64,000 nt of DNA from Lineus longissimus (Eukaryota; Nemertea; Pilidiophora; Heteronemertea; Lineidae), in the NCBI RefSeq assembly GCF_910592395.1, contig NC_088309.1, positions 11,713,599-11,777,598 on the forward strand, read 5' to 3'. Of this stretch, positions 1 to 11,284 are shown piece after piece. Below the pieces are notes generated by a model. It was not told where the DNA came from. It saw nothing but the letters and a program-made list of their open reading frames with translations, and ran no database searches. Every line of letters begins with the position of its first letter. Position 1 is the first letter of the stretch. Made by a program: the position numbers and the translations under genes.

Positions 1-251
1 CCCTATCAAGTAAGACAGCACTGAAATTGTTAAATTCTGTGATTGGTTCACGGAAAAGGTTACGAAAAGATGAGTAATAACTTAACAATAGAGAGTGTCT
101 TTAACGTACTGTACTGTATTCCAAACCAGGGAATTAAGTCCAGTTTTTCCTCATTTATTTCGTGTATTGGTGTTCTTAGTGTGAAGGGGTCAACATGTTG
201 TCCATTATGGCGCACAGCCGTATTAACATTTTTGTGGACACAGCTAGACAG

Positions 252-1355
252 GGGTGTATACAAAACCAAGACCTAAGACATAAGACCTAAGACCTAAGAT
301 CCCCCGAAGTACAAAACTAAGACCCGGGAGGCCAATTCCAAACTAAAATTTTGAAGAAAAATATCAGAGTCTTAGTTTTGTACATCAGGGGATCTTAGTT
401 TTGTACGTACAAAACTAAGATCCCCCGAGGTACAAAACTAAGACCCAATTCCAAACTAAAATTTTGAAGAAAAATAACAGAGTCTTAGTTTTGTACATCA
501 GGGGATCTTAGTTTTGTACGTCAGGGGATCTTAGTTTTGTACGTCAGGGGATCTTGATGTACAAAACTAAGACCCATGATTTCTTTCCAAATTCTGCCCC
601 TCTTTCGAATTCATTTTGATGTAGTAATATCACCTTTGGGATGCATGCAGTTGCTCCATCTGAATAATACCTCCATATGCACTATGCAGGCACGACCGGT
701 CATCACTCTAGCATATACTCTAGCATATACGGCCTCCATCCAGCTCCACAAAAAGTGGCGAAACCGGTGCAATACTCCTTTGAGTCATTCGGAGGAGCGC
801 CGCCATCGGAAGAGTTGGAACGAGTAAAATATGAACGTTTTCTTATCCATCAATTACATACTAACCGAGTCAAACAACGTTATTGCAATATAGGCCGTTA
901 TTTAATGAATTCGAAAGAGGGGCAGAATTTGGAAACTAAGATCCCCTGATGTACAAACTAAGACTCTGATATTTTTCTTCAAAATTTCAGTTTGGAATTG
1001 GGTCTTAGTTTTGTACCTCGGGGATCTTAGTTTTGTACGTACAAAACTAAGATCCCCTGATGTACAAAACTAAGACTCTGATATTTTTCTTCAAAATTTT
1101 AGTTTGGAATTGGCCTCCCCGGGTCTTAGTTTTGTACCTCGGGGATCTTAGTTTTGTACGTACAAAACTAAGATCCCCTGATGTACAAAACTAAGACTCT
1201 GATATTTTTCTTCAAAATTTTAGTTTGGAATTGGCCTCCCCGGGTCTTAGTTTTGTACCTCGGGATCTTAGTTTTGTACCTGGGTCTTAGTTTTGTACTT
1301 CGGGGGATCTTAGGTCTTAGGTCTTATGTCTTAGGTCTTGGTTTTGTATACACCC
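252..1355. mobile_element. Non-autonomous MULE-like foldback element
   Basis: The two ends are perfect inverted copies over 74 bp (252-325 against 1282-1355), beginning GGGTGTATACAAAACC. The element is flanked by an identical 9-bp direct repeat, GCTAGACAG (243-251 and 1356-1364), which fits a target-site duplication. Nine-base duplications with long terminal inverted repeats are typical of Mutator-like elements. The arms are built from repeated blocks containing GTACAAAACTAAGATCCCC and its complement, so the element folds back almost throughout. No transposase is visible, so it would need one supplied in trans. The MULE assignment rests on duplication length and structure, not on protein similarity. 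Confidence 0.8.
615..904 (+). other. Unique core inside the foldback element, possible captured fragment
   Basis: This non-palindromic core lies between inner inverted copies at 586-614 and 905-933. A + strand open frame of 90 codons crosses it (677-949), with a plausible protein-like stretch (SFESFGGAPPSEELERVKYE). I do not recognise the product. It could be host sequence captured by the element, as in Pack-MULEs, or only the element's own spacer. Confidence 0.35.
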
Positions 1356-1703
1356 GCTAGACAGCACTCTGTTGATTGTCATGGTCAGCTAAATAAGGTT
1401 TGACAAGTTTTCGTATACTATAGCCTCTGCATAATTATCATCGATAAATGTAGATAGAGTATTGCAAATTTGAAGTGACATATGCCCATGCTTATTGCGG
1501 CAATATACTCACAAGATGCAGTTTAAGTCGTCCGATTTTTAACCTTGTAATGTACAAGAAAAGTCAAACCTTCGCACATTGACCTATTTTTTTTACTTTT
1601 CTGTGAGCTGATAGTGTACATTACAATGTTTAAAACAGGACTACTTAGATAAGGGAATGCACAGATAAATATGTACGATGCAGTGTGTATGTCCCTATTT
1701 CAG

Positions 1704-3480
1704 CTTGTAACGCTCCTGACAATGTAATCGCCATAGCCTCGGGAGTGATCGCTAGCATAGTTTTTATCGGACTGCTGCTCCTTATTACATGGAAGGTAGC
1801 AGTGACAACATACGACAAAAGAGAATTCGCCAAATTTGAGAGCGAACGGTTAAATGCTAAATGGAATACGGTAGGGTTAACCAAGCTATGACCAATATAT
1901 GTTATGAGTGCAACTAATATCTGGCTATAGAACAAGGTCAACAATTATTTCCATTTGACCTTGCTCTCGATTGCATGTACAGTCCTTCAAAAAAGTAAAT
2001 GGACACACAAAAATCAAATTTTCTTGAAAACGGCTGGTGATAAATCGATTCGGTTTGCTGCATTTGATAGGGCATTTAGTTGTGCATCATGGTATCTACC
2101 ACATAAAAATTAGCCATTTTATCTAATACCGACTTTTATTGATTTACAAAAGGCCCCAAAATCAACTTTTTCGTTTCCGATTTTTTTCGTACTTTTTCTT
2201 GATAGGATGAATCACCATGATGAAAAACCCACGTCCCCATCAAGGTGATGAAAATATCTTGTGCTAATTGGTGGGAAAACAGCATTTTATGTCAAAATTT
2301 TGCACCTTGTTTATTGACTTTGGAATTACTTTGGAGAAGTCGACCATAGCCAATTATGTCAGTTTCAACATGCAGCCCGAGTGTTAATTCCTTATTGGCT
2401 GAGGTTTTGAATGGGGGTGGAAATGTTGTTAACATTGATGTATTGTAAACGCGAGGGTAAAGTAATATTGGTGAACCCATTGTCCAGCTGCCAAATCCAG
2501 GCCTGGGATAGCTATTCATAGGCATATTAAACAAGGCCATTGAAATGGTGACATGATTCCGGTTGTCTGGGCCAGGTGAATAATATCAAGGGGGCATCTC
2601 CGCAGTAGAAGACCGGGTAACAAAACCCTTTTGCACAAATGGGTTAATAAGTTGCAGATTCAAGTGAAAACTGTGGAATTTCTTAGTTATTCACGCATAA
2701 CTCAACAGAAGCTTCCAGTCAATATAAAATTTGCCCCCAAAAAATGTGTGATAAAAAAGTTGATTTTGGGACCTTTCATAAATCGAAAAAAATGACTTAT
2801 AGGTAAAATAGTAAATTTCCAAGTGGTAGATATCATGATGCACAACTAAATGCCCTATCAAATGCAGCAAACCGCATCGATTTATCACCAGCCGTTTTCA
2901 AGAAAATTTGATTTTTGTGTGTCCATTTACTTTTTTGAAGGACTGTACAGTAATTGTAAGTCACAGTGGTCAAATTCGAATACTAGTATTTCGCGGAAAG
3001 CCACACCGATATCATATAGTTTTTTTAACAATCGTGACATTTTTCTGAAAAGAATTGACAATGATCCACATGTTAGTTCTGGTCACACAAAACAAGCTTT
3101 AAATTTCTCCGAAGGTGACATGTTTGTCACTATCTAGTTTCAAAATGTTTAATATTATTTGGCAGGAAGGCACCACCTGATCTTCTACACATGTTCACAA
3201 ATATTCAGGTCAATGTGACCTAATTATACGTGGTCAAAGTATGTTACACTGCACTGTGCAGACATTTCCTATATACATGTTCTTCGTGAGAGATAAGCAA
3301 AATGTTCCCCTGCTGGGCAAGAGACAATGCGTTTTATGTTTACATCTCTTTGTCTAGGTCACCAATTATCATGTCTCTTTTACCTTGCAGGAAGGTAATC
3401 CACTCTACAAGAAACCTACGAGTACATTCAACAATCCAGCCTATTTTGAAAGCATGAATATCAAGGCGAAGGAGACGTGA
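1704..3480 (+). CDS. Integrin beta subunit, C-terminal two exons (transmembrane and cytoplasmic tail)
   Basis: Exon A (1704-1870) follows a TTTCAG acceptor and encodes the end of the extracellular stalk (CNAPDN), a single hydrophobic helix (about 22 residues, IASGVIASIVFIGLLLLITW) and the membrane-proximal tail YDKREFAKFESERLNAKWNT. It ends at a GTAGGG donor. Exon B (3391-3480) follows CTTGCAG in phase 0 and encodes EGNPLYKKPTSTFNNPAYFE and a short end before TGA. The HDRxEFxKFExE-like segment and two NPxY motifs (NPLY, NPAY) are the hallmarks of integrin beta tails, which bind talin and kindlin at the inner plasma membrane. The upstream exons are outside the window; CAA|GTAAGA at positions 7-15 may be the donor of the preceding exon. 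The intron contains a MITE (1980-2945). Confidence 0.93.
1980..2945. mobile_element. Tc1/mariner-type MITE in the integrin intron
   Basis: Inverted repeats of roughly 120 bp start CAGTCCTTCAAAAAAG and sit between TA dinucleotides (1978-1979 and 2946-2947). TA duplication and CAGT termini are typical of Tc1/mariner-derived elements. The 700-bp interior has only short, unconvincing open frames and no transposase. It was probably mobilised in trans. Confidence 0.8.
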
Positions 3481-3660
3481 TATAGAACAATGCCCGCCAA
3501 ACAGATATTACATTGTATTTGACAGTATTTTACAAGCTAGAGTGATTGAGACATTCATACCATCAGGGACAACTTGGGCATGAGATATGTTGGTTTTCAT
3601 ACAGGCTTCCAGCAGGACAGAGACTTCTCCAAACAGGATAATGGAAAGTCATTGAACTGC

Positions 3661-3666
3661 AATAAA
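3661..3666 (+). terminator. Candidate polyadenylation signal of the integrin gene
   Basis: AATAAA lies 181 bp after the integrin stop codon, in otherwise non-coding sequence. This is a reasonable 3' UTR length, but no transcript evidence is available. Confidence 0.4.
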
Positions 3667-3669
3667 CAA

Positions 3670-4354
3670 TGTACTAGAAATGGGTGTAACCTGCCTGAAA
3701 TTCACATGCCATGTCCAAAACTGCCTCGCAACACGGTCCAAAATCATTATTAGAACTCAGCATCTGCGCGATACTACTGGTGGCGGCACATTTCGGCAAG
3801 CAGAGTCATTATCCTCCTGGCCATGTAACTCTACCACCCCCAAGTTGTCCCTTCAATATGGATATCGAGATCAGATTCTCAGTTTGGACAAATCGCCATC
3901 CCTGACCGTGAATTTTTATCTGGACACGGTTCATCGACTTGGACAGATCATCGTTATGATCGGATATCTATTTTAGGCGGATTATCCACGTCTTATTATT
4001 GTTGACAATAAGCTACATAGCTAGCTTCTACAGTTGTGTGGGATGGCGGGCGCATAACACATATTTTGGCGTTTTTTAAGGCTCAACACGCACGCCCTGA
4101 AAATTTTTTCGATGACTCTTTGTATTGAATGTTTATGGTAACTTGCCCTCAACCCTCTCGCTGCGACTAGTACATGTACTCTATTCGATATATATGCCAT
4201 TGTTGCTGTTGGAAGACTAATGCGTCTCTTTCTGCGTTAATGTCATAGAGCTGGTCTTTGCAGGAGGAAAAATAAATGCTGATGATGATGTTAAGAGCAT
4301 CATAATTTATACTAGAATTTAACATATGTCGAAGCTCCTTTCTTTGATCAAATG
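3670..4354. other. Non-coding stretch, nothing recognised
   Basis: Only short open frames with no recognisable motif are present between the presumed end of the integrin gene and the next MITE. Confidence 0.5.
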
Positions 4355-4356
4355 TA

Positions 4357-5075
4357 CGGTGGCTGGAAAAGGACATCACATAATTTTTTTTCAGGAAATA
4401 TCTCGATCGATGGACTTCTTATCTCGAGCGATAGAGTTACGAAATCGAGGCCATTCAACATTCAAACCGAGCCTACAACTTGAATCCCTCGATTTAAAGG
4501 GGGAATACAGGCAGGAGATAGGGGATAATATTGTCCGTCCATACATTTCAGATTTGGGAAAGCAAAAAACTACAAAACAATGAAACGTAGAAATGTACTC
4601 GGTTATCAGAGATTCGATTATAAGGCATAACATGCCGCATAGGCCTACAACATCTTTGCCAGATTCCAAAGGTATATGGGCAAACTACACATATATACGT
4701 GTCATTGTTTTTTAGTTTTTTGCTCCCCAAATGTGAAATGTACTTAAAGGGACACTATATGCAGCCAAGAAGGACAGATAAAATTACACAAGAACGCTGA
4801 TAGGTGTCGCTCCGATCTCACAGAACATCGAAACTATTGCACTTGTATCAGTAATATAATGATATTGTTGAATCGAACACAACCTGGACCCTAGATGTGT
4901 ACAAAAGTCAAATTCCTGTCTGTACTCCCCCTTTAAGTTGTAGTCTCGGTTTGAATGTTGAATGGCCTCGATTTCGTAACTCGATCGAGATAATAAGTCC
5001 ATTGATCGAGATATTTCCTGAAAAAAAATTGTCCATGTTGAAAAAAAATCATGTGATGTCCTTTCCCAGCCACCG
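4357..5075. mobile_element. TA-flanked inverted-repeat MITE, family with 38558-39671
   Basis: The ends read CGGTGGCTGGAAAAGGACAT and its inverted copy with a few changes, next to TA on both sides (4355-4356, 5076-5077). The arms are about 160 bp (to ~4515 and from ~4920) and include the palindromic words TCTCGATCGATGGACT and GGCCATTCAACATTCAAACC. No coding capacity is seen. The same terminal sequence recurs at 38558-39671. Confidence 0.75.
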
Positions 5076-5077
5076 TA

Positions 5078-6739
5078 AAGTATGACCAAATAACGTTTAT
5101 ACAAAAATACATAAGGCGAGCTTATATATTTTTGGCTTATACTATGTAGTGATATTAACTGTCCATGGAAATATAGGGGCCATGTACTCAAAACGTAGTG
5201 GCAAATGTGTTGCACATTTTGTGATTACATTCATTTTGTGATTACATTCATTTTGTTCCAATTGTCGTATACATTTATTCTCAAATAAATAAAAGCTTTT
5301 AAAGATCGGTTTGTTTGAGTTGGTGATTTCGTCGATTATCGATTAAAAATAAGAAAATAAAAACGATATCTGAGAAAAGCGACTTGTTTCAGCAGAGGCT
5401 GGTTGGCTTAAAAGAACTGCGCTAAACGTAGTAGTATCAAAACACTTTTTTCCATTTTCAAGAACTTTGCCTTGCCTGCCTTGGCTGCTATCTGTAGACT
5501 CCCTTCAAACTGCCTATACATGCTTCCCGAAATTGGTGGCTTGCATTGGAACTAACTTTTCACCCTTGTCCGTCATCAAAGGCATTCAAGTGTGTTGGTC
5601 AACCATGACAATCTCCTTTGTCCCTCCACCATAAGGCTTAGTTTCCCCTTATGACATCACTATTTCGGACACTCAGCGCCCCATTTCTGGAAAGGTGTAT
5701 AGCACACTTAGCCAACGTGACCTGCGATCATACCTTTTTCCTTAGTTTTGACGTCATGAGCCATTGACCATTCACACAAGTAGATTTATTCACACCGGCG
5801 CCACTCAAGTGCGGGTGTGGGACATCATGTATTTAAAAATCGTCTGCTAGGGTCTCGTTAGGGAGTTTTTCCAAAATGTACGCGATGATGACGTGTCCCA
5901 TTAACAGGACGTAACATCTATTTTAAAATGCGTTTCCAAAGTGAATGCATGAGGACAATCCATTTGTGTCGTATATCACTGGAAACGCCCGATTCCCCTG
6001 ATTCTGAAGGATGTTAAAATCGGGCATTTTATTTCTTTAAATAAATCATAAGCGTCGCATTTGCTCCTAGCTCTGTTCACCATCCCAAATGGCAATATTG
6101 CCAATTTGGCCGGACAATCACAAAAAAACCCAAATATTATACATTTCGTCCTGAATAATTCTTAGACAAAGAAAACGTGCTCTTCTTCTCGATTTACGTA
6201 CTTTACTTCAAAAAAGTCAGTTTTAACACTACTGCACAAATATAGAGTGGTCTTAAAGTTCCATTTGGATAGAGATTTGACGGACTGATTTGGAAATTCA
6301 TTCCATTCCAACCATGCAACTGTTTCAGAAATGAGAAAAAGCTCCTGGGTGTCATGACATGCATGATGTGTCTTGCCTCTGCATTTTTGTACTCAGACAT
6401 GTCAGAGGGTTTTCAACTTTCATATCATTGAAGAAATAATTCATTCCAATCTACAAGTATATCAATCACATCATTTATTTAAAAATCGTCTGCTAGGACA
6501 TACAGGACAACGTCGGTGGAGACAGTTGTGACATTTCAATTTTCATTGCATAGAGATTTGACGGACTGATTTGGAAATTCACTCCAACCATCCTAGGTGT
6601 CAGACATGCATTTAATTATTATTTCACCACAAAGAGCTGCTTCTGTCAGCAGATATGAGACAGCTACCGGGGCGGGGACTATTTCTTTATGGGGCCTTAT
6701 TGTTCAGCGTCTCCAAGGAATTCTATTTTTAGAGTCCAA
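5078..6739. other. Gene-free stretch with dispersed short duplications
   Basis: No convincing coding region is seen. Two short sequences occur twice: ATTTAAAAATCGTCTGCTAG (about 5830 and 6477), and the word GAGATTTGACGGACTGATTT (about 6271 and 6551) extending into nearly the same flank. These look like fragments of one repeat family. Confidence 0.5.
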
Positions 6740-6801
6740 GGGGGGGGGGTTGGGGGGGTTGGGGCGGGTTGGGGGGGGGGGGGTTGGGGGGGGGGCCTTC
6801 C
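6740..6801 (+). repeat. G-rich tract with G-quadruplex potential
   Basis: Several runs of seven or more G separated by TT or single bases lie on the + strand, with weaker G-rich sequence continuing to about 6915. Such tracts can form G-quadruplexes; they are also places where assemblies err. Confidence 0.6.
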
Positions 6802-7059
6802 CCCTAATGTACTGACTAAAACCTGTCACTTTCAGAGAACGGGGAGGGGGTTTGGGGGACTCATCCCCCAATGTACTGGCTAAATATGTCAGAAGGACGG
6901 GGGTTTGGGGGGTTCCCCCATGTCAAACAGTTGTGTGAGTTCACTAGAGCTTGCTCTTTACATATTAGAACAGACACTAGGAAAGAAGGCAGACCTGCTC
7001 GAAGTTGTAGTATTCCGTAAATTTGAAGGTATCAAAACGTCAATACTCGGAGGTATGTA

Positions 7060-7219
7060 CAGTAGAACCTCCCTTAGCGGACACCTCTCTATTAAGGACA
7101 CTAGTTTTGGTCCAAAATTGGTTGTTTCCATTCCATTTGACCTCTCTATTCAGGACATCTCTCTATTAAGGACAACACTTGTCAGTCCCGAGGGTGTCCT
7201 TAGTAGAGAGGTTCTACTG
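7060..7219. mobile_element. Short pogo/Tigger-type MITE
   Basis: The 160-bp element starts CAGTAGAACCTCCCTTAG and ends with the inverted form GAGAGGTTCTACTG between TA dinucleotides (7058-7059, 7220-7221). TA targets and CAGTAGAACCTC termini are characteristic of Tigger/pogo-derived elements. Internal copies of CTCTCTATTAAGGACA occur. A related copy lies at 42776-42953. Confidence 0.75.
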
Positions 7220-7221
7220 TA

Positions 7222-7550
7222 ATTGTTCAGGGGACAGCAACGATTTAGACGTTTATCAAAGTGATAATGAATGTCAAAACTCTCCAGATGACCCGAATTT
7301 ATCATCCATGTAATTATATTTGATGTTTGGGTTCTTCGGGAGCAGTAGGTCGAACTAGCTTGTAGGCATAGTGCGTTGGACTCTGCTGTGCGTACCGCCA
7401 GAAATTATTCACTGCGATTACTTTAGTTCAGAAGGTAAGTGGATATAGCTTAATATTATAAATCACCCGAGTAAGGAAATAGATACAGTGCATGTGCTTA
7501 AAAACCATAACACGGCTTGCTTTTATACCACTACCAAGTTAATAAGTACC
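7222..7550. other. Non-coding stretch, nothing recognised
   Basis: No open frame or repeat structure that I can assign lies between the two elements. Confidence 0.4.
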
Positions 7551-7561
7551 CTTAGCGGTTG

Positions 7562-8608
7562 GTAGTTGATAAAGCTTGGAATCAGTGAAACCATGTAACC
7601 AGTGATAAACCTTGGAATAGTCAGTACTAAACCGTGGAATCACTGTGCAAGTTCCGCGTGAAATCGGGCGCGTTCCTTCCACGATTTATACCCTCCCAAC
7701 TGCCAATCTCGTCCCAGCTGACTTTATTGATAGCAATTTGCCAGTAGTTCCAGAATCAACCTTTTTGTGGAGGATGACGTCATTATTGAATGCATTGGAA
7801 ATGTGTTGTTGTCGTTAAAAAATAAACTTATATTCAATACGGGCCGCCATTTGCATATATCTAATTATTGCTCTTCGATGAAAGCAAAAGTAAGCTTTTG
7901 TGATTGTATTCCATATACTAAAATAAAACGTTTTTATTAGAAGAATCATTTGTATATATAATGCTCAGATAAAGCTCAGTAGATATGACAAACATGCACA
8001 CGGGAATCAGTTAAAAATGTGTCCGCTTAGAACTGGATACATCACGAAAATATCTCTACATCCCTCGATGTGTACATGAATATGTACGAAATCGCTCACA
8101 GCGAAGGAATTTATTCACATTTTTCATCTCAAAACCCGGCTAAAACCTGCGGTAATAAACCTTCATCTACGTTTCTACGGATAGGTGCCAGCCGGTACTG
8201 CATGATGCAGTCAATCTTCTATGTATCACCCTGTATGATCACACCGCTCCGTAGTTCAAATAGGCCCCGTGTGGTAGCGTAGTAATCGGAGCGCTGATTG
8301 GTCCATATTATGGGTGTGTGGTGGGCGTGTCGTGACTTGCATGCCTATATTTGGGAGATCAGTAATGTACACTGGAGGCGAGGTTTGACTGGGTTGTTCT
8401 AAAATATAGATTATTGAATCGGATATGCGACTGATTTCTAAACTACCGTCAAATTCCGATCTGATCATGTAAAAATAAGCTCCAAATATTGATTCGTAAC
8501 CACATTAGGTTCAAATGGCATTATTTCATGTTTTTATGCATTTTTAGGACTGATTCCAAGGTTTATCACTGGTTTCAAGGTTTCACTGGTTCCAAGCTTT
8601 ATCACCTA
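7562..8608. mobile_element. Inverted-repeat element with 11-bp target duplication
   Basis: CCTTAGCGGTT occurs directly before (7551-7561) and after (8609-8619) the element. The inner ends are inverted copies containing GATAAAGCTTGGAA, CAGTGAAACC and CCAGTGATAAACCTTGGAAT. Long inverted ends and an 11-bp duplication fit a MULE-like non-autonomous element or a similar DNA transposon. No transposase is visible; the interior is AT-rich with short open frames only. Confidence 0.7.
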
Positions 8609-8820
8609 CCTTAGCGGTTTATGAAAAACATATTTTGAAGCCAACTTGGACTTTTTGATTGAAATTTCATGTGAATTTGGAGGCCGTTTCGAAGCCAACT
8701 TGATTTCGAAGACGGCTCGCCTCAGACAGTCTAAAAATAGATAGGCAACGCGAGATTACATGTGTGACATGTGTAAACTGCTGACAACAACAGCGCCATT
8801 TTGTGCGAAAATCGCGCATC

Positions 8821-9236
8821 GGTCATCCTAAACAGCATCCACCAGCGTCCACGAGGTTTAAAGTCAGGTATAAAGTCATCATGATAAAATTTAGTAGCCA
8901 TAAACGCAATAAGTACACCATAAAACACTTTTCATGAAAATTTCATGACATTTGGGTGTAAGATAAGAGAGATATTATTGTCTAAAATCATAAGGCTCTT
9001 GTAGTATTGGGAAGCCCTACCATTTCCTCCAAGTCAAATCCAACATGGCCGCCGACTGGGTGGTGGACGCTGGTACATTTTAGACAACAACTCGCTGATC
9101 TAGCACACGAATGTCATGTGATATGTGGAAAATGTCCTGCTTATTTCGTTTATGACCATTAGATTTTATTTTGATGACTTTAAATAAGCTTTTAAGCCTG
9201 GTGGACGCTGGTGGACGCTGTTTAGTATGACCCGAA
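8821..9236. mobile_element. Small foldback element
   Basis: About 100 bp at 8821-8920 (including AAACAGCATCCACCAGCGTC) is repeated in inverted orientation at 9137-9236 (including GGTGGACGCTGGTGGACGCT). The arms share the internal order of several blocks. No target duplication is clear. Confidence 0.6.
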
Positions 9237-10060
9237 ACAAGAGCATCAAGATATCTCATCCATCTGAAATTCGGAGAGAATATTATTAATCAACAATGGA
9301 ATAACCATGTTGAGAAAGTTGATGTAGTTCGTGCTATCGGTCACCTCCTTATTGCTGCCAGGGGTAAAGACGGACTCTCTGGTGAGGAGATTGATTATAC
9401 TGCACGTGACAATAATGTTGATGGCGGAAGAAGCTTTGCAGTTTTCTCGTCAATAAATTTCCAAATATGACTTTATTTCTTAGTTGATTTGAATTCGATG
9501 CATACAAACACTGAATAGCTACATAAAGAATACATTAATTTGGTAGATTCTGTAGATACATGTTCGTTTTTTGTAAAATTGGCACATAGTAGTAGCTTTT
9601 TTCTGGGTTCTTTCACAAGCAAATGTTCATTTCCACGTGCTTTCATGTACGCGCGTTCATCGTCGTATACATATGGCGTAAATCCGATTGTCTTAGCCAA
9701 TATATGTCATGTTTCATTTTACTAGGGTCGACTGGAATTCGAACTGGGTAGTAAGTTTCGAATTATTTAGAAAATACTGTTTTTAATACTGGTTGCGAAG
9801 GAAGCACCAATCGACCATGACGCGCATTTGTGAACACAACCAACACGCATCCACGATTCCAGTACACATCCACACTGCCACAAACTGGATAGTATGCCCT
9901 TTATTTACACCAGTCAATGATTATGGAGCTTTCAGTTACAGAAATACTGCATGCCACTACCACACTGTTATCAACAGTAGCAGAGAAATCGTCATTCCAA
10001 TAAAAATTATCGTACGTGTAGGAGATGCGTATGCATATACACCGTAAATATTTACTGCTG
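9237..10060. other. Non-coding stretch upstream of the ATP-grasp gene
   Basis: Short open frames only. A 5' exon or promoter of the downstream gene may lie here, since that gene begins right after a splice acceptor, but none could be identified. Confidence 0.4.
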
Positions 10061-10101
10061 CCCAATTTATGTAAAGCCTTTTTACGACTGTCTTTGCAGA
10101 G

Positions 10102-10983
10102 ATGGCTTCGCGATTGAAAGTAGCAATTGTCACGAACAGAGATGATCCCTTGTGCAACCGAAAAGAAGAAAAGATCCTGCGAGCCGCTTTTGAAGAAAGG
10201 GATTGCGAATTCATCCCAGTGATATGGTGCGATAAAAAAGTCAACTGGGACGATTATTCCGCCATCATAATCCGGACTGCCTTCGACTATTACGTAAGAG
10301 CCGAGGAATTCCGTGCATGGGTTGAGGGACGGAAATTGGCAGGAAAGCCCCGGGTGTGGAATTCTCCAGATCTTATTCTATGGAATATGCACAAGCAATA
10401 TTTGGAGTATTTCAGAGCAAATGGCATCAACGTACCCGAGATCATATCATGCGTACAGGGATCCAAAGCGCCCGATTTGAGCAATGTTCTACATGAAAAT
10501 AATTGGAACATGGCGGTCGTGAAACCGTCAGTTTCCGCGGACAGTAACTGTGTTTTCCTAATCGAACTCAAAGACGCCCACACAAAGCAGGCATCCTTTG
10601 AGAGGTATGTTTCCGAAGGAGACATGATGATTCAGAAGTATGTCAAGGAAATCGAAACGAATGGCGAATATTCTTTGATGTTCTTCGACAAAGTCTACAG
10701 TCATGCGATCCTTAAAATGCCAACCGAAGGTGATTTTCGTGCAAATTTGGCGTTTGGTGCACAATTTCAGCTCGTTGACCCGTCTACCAGCATTCTGGAA
10801 TTTGCCAACAATGTTCTTTCTTTAGTGGAAGATGAACTTCTCTACGCTAGAATTGACGTGGTGGAGTTATCGAATGGTGAAGCAACCTTGATTGAATTCG
10901 AAGTGATTGAGCCAATCCTATATTTTACAAAAAAGGAAGGCGCAGCTGCAAATTTTGTCGACGCATTCATGAGATATCAATAA
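10102..10983 (+). CDS. ATP-grasp ligase of a mainly bacterial family (RimK/DcsG-like)
   Basis: One uninterrupted frame of 293 codons. It resembles the ~290-residue bacterial ATP-grasp proteins of unknown or peptide-ligase-like function, the group that includes the D-cycloserine enzyme DcsG. The N-terminal lobe starts KVAIVTNRDD and contains VIWCDKKVNWDDYSAIIIRT and the family signature VWNSPDLILWNMHKQYL (residues 85-101). ATP-grasp residues are present: K141 in VVKPSVSA, the hinge MIQKYVKEI (176-184), GEYSLMFF (188-195), GDFRAN (210-215), D252 in YARIDVV, and the metal-binding acidic strand LIEFEVIEP (263-271). Such enzymes join a carboxylate to an amine or similar nucleophile using ATP; the substrate is unknown. 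The ATG has a strong context (AGAGATGG) and lies 2 bp after the acceptor CTGTCTTTGCAG, so the transcript probably has an upstream, perhaps non-coding, exon. AATAAA (10979-10984) overlaps the stop codon. Bacterial origin is inferred. Confidence 0.85.
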   Translation: MASRLKVAIVTNRDDPLCNRKEEKILRAAFEERDCEFIPVIWCDKKVNWDDYSAIIIRTAFDYYVRAEEFRAWVEGRKLAGKPRVWNSPDLILWNMHKQYLEYFRANGINVPEIISCVQGSKAPDLSNVLHENNWNMAVVKPSVSADSNCVFLIELKDAHTKQASFERYVSEGDMMIQKYVKEIETNGEYSLMFFDKVYSHAILKMPTEGDFRANLAFGAQFQLVDPSTSILEFANNVLSLVEDELLYARIDVVELSNGEATLIEFEVIEPILYFTKKEGAAANFVDAFMRYQ

Positions 10984-11284
10984 AGCGTGTCGAATATCCT
11001 TAAATTTTAGGGTTTTGACCGAGTACATTAAAGACTGTTTTGTGGTTGGTGAAGCAGAATGAACTAGACTTCGCGATACTCTTGTAATTGTGTTAGTTAG
11101 CTTATATCCGCTAAACGCGCAACTATTTGCGGGAACGTATCACTATGTGACCTCCTAATTCATCATGCTAAAGGCATTATCTTCACTCTGCCCCCGAAAT
11201 GTTGTCAGGAAAGAAAGTTTTTGGATTCGGTCCACGGCCTACCCTAAAATTACGTTCTTACTTTCCAATCTATTTCAGTTTTTA

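Noticed and set aside
43-276. 77-codon open frame at the left edge
   Set aside because: It starts at TTG, has no motif and runs into the foldback element; no support as a gene.
2292-2540. 82-codon minus frame inside the integrin-intron MITE
   Set aside because: Lies in a non-autonomous element and has no transposase motif.
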